Shown piece after piece: positions 61,669-64,000 of a stretch of DNA of 64,000 bases (positions are counted from its first letter, which is position 1; each line of letters opens with the position of its first letter). Position numbers and translations under genes: made by a program. Where the stretch lies: positions 1,784,664-1,848,663 of the forward strand of contig CABFPE010000018.1 of NCBI GenBank assembly GCA_900660155.1, written 5' to 3'. A model generated the notes under the pieces. The model was not told the origin of the DNA and did not search any database. It was given only the letters and a program-made list of their open reading frames with translations. The DNA comes from Hofstenia miamia (lineage: Eukaryota > Xenacoelomorpha > Acoela > Hofsteniidae).

Positions 61669-63066
61669 AATCTTATTAAATAAACTTGAAACAATTAATA
61701 AACGGAAAGAAAGAGATCAATTATCAGTATCATCAGAGGAAATTAGTAATTGTCTTAACAATTTTAATGAATCTGTTACTTTGGATAAAACTGTGTTTCT
61801 AACATCTTTTCAAAATGCAACTTCAAAAGATACCTTTAAATATTTAAGATCGTTTTCGTCAAAATTAGGTTTTCCTAATACCATGGTTTTCGAAAACAGT
61901 ATTGCAAATAGTTCAAGTGAAAAAGTTGAACTGTTTTCTCTTTACTTTTCAATGATTTTCACTAAAAACAACGAAGTTGATGTACAATCATTTAAGAAAA
62001 CACAATTAATATTCCTTGATAAATTTCATTTCACTGAATTTGATATTTATCAAATTATCATAAAGATGAAAGTCACTTCGTCTCATTCAGTAGATGCCTT
62101 GCCTTCAATTTTCATTAAAAACACTTTATCATGTATTATACCCCATCTTTACATTATATTTAATCACATTGAAAAGTGTATATTTTTTCAAATTTGGAAA
62201 ATATCGTACATTACGCCAACGCCAATACATAAAAGCGGAAATAGAACTCAAGTTAATAATTATCGACCAAATAATATTCTTCCCAGAGTATCATTAATTT
62301 TTGAAAGATTGTTGTTTAATTTCTTATACAATTTTGTAGAACCTAAATTAAATAAGTCCCAACATGGATTTAGAAAGGTTATTCTACGGTTTCAAATCTC
62401 TTAGGATATCTTGACTGGATTTACAATAACTTTGATGAGAATATATTTTGCTATGCCATATACTTCGACATTTCCAAAGCATTTGATACCGTACCACACG
62501 ATAAATTTCTTGAAAATTTGTCATTATTTGGATTTGATGCTAAATTTCTGAGATTTTTCAATTCATATTTAGAAGATAGACTACCATGTGTGAATATAAA
62601 TGGAATTTTATCTTCTAAACAAGAAGTAACTAGTGGTATACCACAAGTTGGGTCCTTTATTATTTATAATTTTTAACAATGATATTACAGATTACATTGA
62701 AAATAAAAGCTGGATTTGCGCGGACGATTTGCAGCTTCTATTTCATTATAATCAATGTTATAATATTCAAAGTCAAATAGATCGCCTAAGTAACTGGTGT
62801 AAAAGAAATATAATGAAATTTAATGCAAAAAGTCTAATATGATTTGCTTCAGAAAATCACAAAACAAATTCGATGATTATTATATTGATGAAGTTTTAAT
62901 TCTACAAGCCAATACCATCAAAGATCTTGGTACACAAATTAATGAAAATTTGAAATGGAAATATCACTATGAATATACTATATCACGATACAATATTTGC
63001 ATCGATCATTTTCACATGAGACCAGATGCTCAATTTCAGATAACAAAAATATCTCTATATATTTGA
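61669..63066 (+). pseudogene. LINE ORF2, reverse transcriptase domain
   Basis: Reads KRKERDQLSVSSEE, VNNYRPNNILPRVSLIFERL and LNKSQHGFRK, then shifts frame near 62378 (one base lost). Motif A is YFDISKAFDTVPH near 62462. In motif B, TSGIPQ runs into LGPLLF with the usual GSV missing, a small deletion that shifts frame again. Motif C is CADD (62717-62728) rather than the usual YADD. KDLGTQINENLKWKYHYEY follows in a further frame. Non-functional. Confidence 0.88.
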
Positions 63067-63980
63067 ACATTTTTCTTCTGCAATTGTTGAAATTTTAGCC
63101 ACCCGAAATTAGATTTGATATTGCTTGCTAATATTGTCAAATTCACTAGATGTGTTGACAGCCTATTTCAGGTTGAAATTGATGTCAAAAATACAGTTTT
63201 ATATTCAAAAGGTATGTAACAAATGTATAAGCCGTACTAATATATTTTTGGCATTTTTTACAATAATATGCAATTTTTTTCAATATTTTGTTGAATTTGT
63301 TGGCTTCTATACCTAATCGTTGGCAATATTTGGGAACCAATGAACCTCAAAACATAATATAGAACTGTTATTCATTTAGCAGTTATTATTTCAGAATATA
63401 TGTGCATTTAGGAAAAAACTTAGGGAATTTTGAAAAATGTTTCTAGCCCTTACAAATAAAACTGACTCTACAATGTATTCGTTTTCGAAAAGAACGAAAT
63501 GGCAANATACATTCCATCTATGTAATCCAATTTAAAATCAAAACATACTACAATACAGTCTGTTTGAATTCAAGGGCATACGAAATAGGAAAACTTTTCT
63601 CACCTATCCAGTTGCTTTAGTTAATTCCACAGTCATTTTTTACCATTTATGATGCATTAAATTTGTTGTACTTGTACTGGTGGCAACAATTATTTTGTTA
63701 ATTAAACTTTATTTTCTGTTACCATCTGATTCCGGTGAAAACGTTCTGCAACTACACATTTCCCAAAGTTTCTCAGGCCCTCATAATCTACTAAGACCAT
63801 TTTCTCCAAGTTGAAACTGCTATTAATCATGAGAACTAGCATCTGCTTGAAGAGTTTTACTATCCACCAGAATGCAAAATAATTTACTACCATTTGAGTT
63901 AATTATAATGTAGAGAAGCAAATATTTATATTTTTTAAGTTCGAAGACCTAATTCGTTCCTTATAGTACTTGTTAGCTGT
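63067..63980. other. Sequence downstream of the LINE
   Basis: Possibly LINE 3' sequence (a frame reading HPKLDLILLANIVKFTRCVD near 63100-63160), then AT-rich DNA with an ambiguous base at 63506. No gene supported. Confidence 0.45.
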
Positions 63981-64000
63981 AATATATATATATATATATA
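63981..64000. repeat. (AT)n microsatellite at window end
   Basis: AT units running off the end of the window. Confidence 0.9.

Larger units (their letters stand above)
59910..63066 (+). mobile_element. Non-LTR retrotransposon (LINE), 5'-truncated, decayed
   Basis: In order: ORF1 C-terminus, apurinic-type endonuclease, then reverse transcriptase with motifs A to C, as in CR1/L2/Jockey-type LINEs. It starts inside ORF1, as expected for 5' truncation. At least two frameshifts, one deletion and an antisense insertion break ORF2. The 3' end is not clear; coding similarity fades after about 63060. Confidence 0.88.

Overview
The window is AT-rich eukaryotic DNA with very low coding density, many long (TA)n tracts, one 149-base N gap (6114-6262) and single ambiguous bases at 1216, 17023 and 63506. 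Short exons with GT/AG borders, introns of up to several kilobases, and decayed LINE, hAT-like and pogo-like elements point to an invertebrate metazoan. An arthropod or similar is my guess from the transposon families; nothing in the sequence fixes the taxon.

Host genes. There are no long host ORFs. On the + strand I found a series of short, less AT-rich segments with plausible acceptors and donors. Their codon phases join without a break over at least nine consecutive exons (7775 to 23490). A second, partly linked set runs from 36588 to a stop codon at 50539. I read this as the 3' part of one very large multi-exon gene, or two adjacent genes, that starts upstream of the window. I do not recognise the product. 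Individual exons are only moderately certain, because short open frames are common by chance. Three further candidate exons (51918, 57289, 57855) may belong to a second + strand gene whose intron holds a hAT-like transposon.

Layout. 1-3292: two near-identical direct copies of about 1.2 kb carrying an exon pair; the first copy ends at an ambiguous base, so this may be an assembly artefact. 3293-14532: intron-like DNA with an N gap, microsatellites, a LINE 3' fragment, GACCCG-rich patches, one copy of a CAGTGGC-ended repeat, and exons. 14533-26028: main exon cluster and a small pogo-like MITE. 26029-36587: mostly non-coding, with the second CAGTGGC repeat, a purine-rich 1.1 kb tract, a coding-like block near 31.1-31.6 kb and a 1.3 kb pogo-like element. 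36588-50539: further exons and the terminal exon. 52904-56157: a complete but dead hAT-like element with 12-bp inverted repeats and a perfect 8-bp target duplication. 59910-63066: a decayed LINE (ORF1 C-terminus, endonuclease, reverse transcriptase) interrupted by an antisense fragment of another LINE.

The mobile elements look inactive. Every transposase or reverse-transcriptase frame is broken by stops, frameshifts or deletions. No RNA gene, CRISPR array or prokaryote-type feature was seen.
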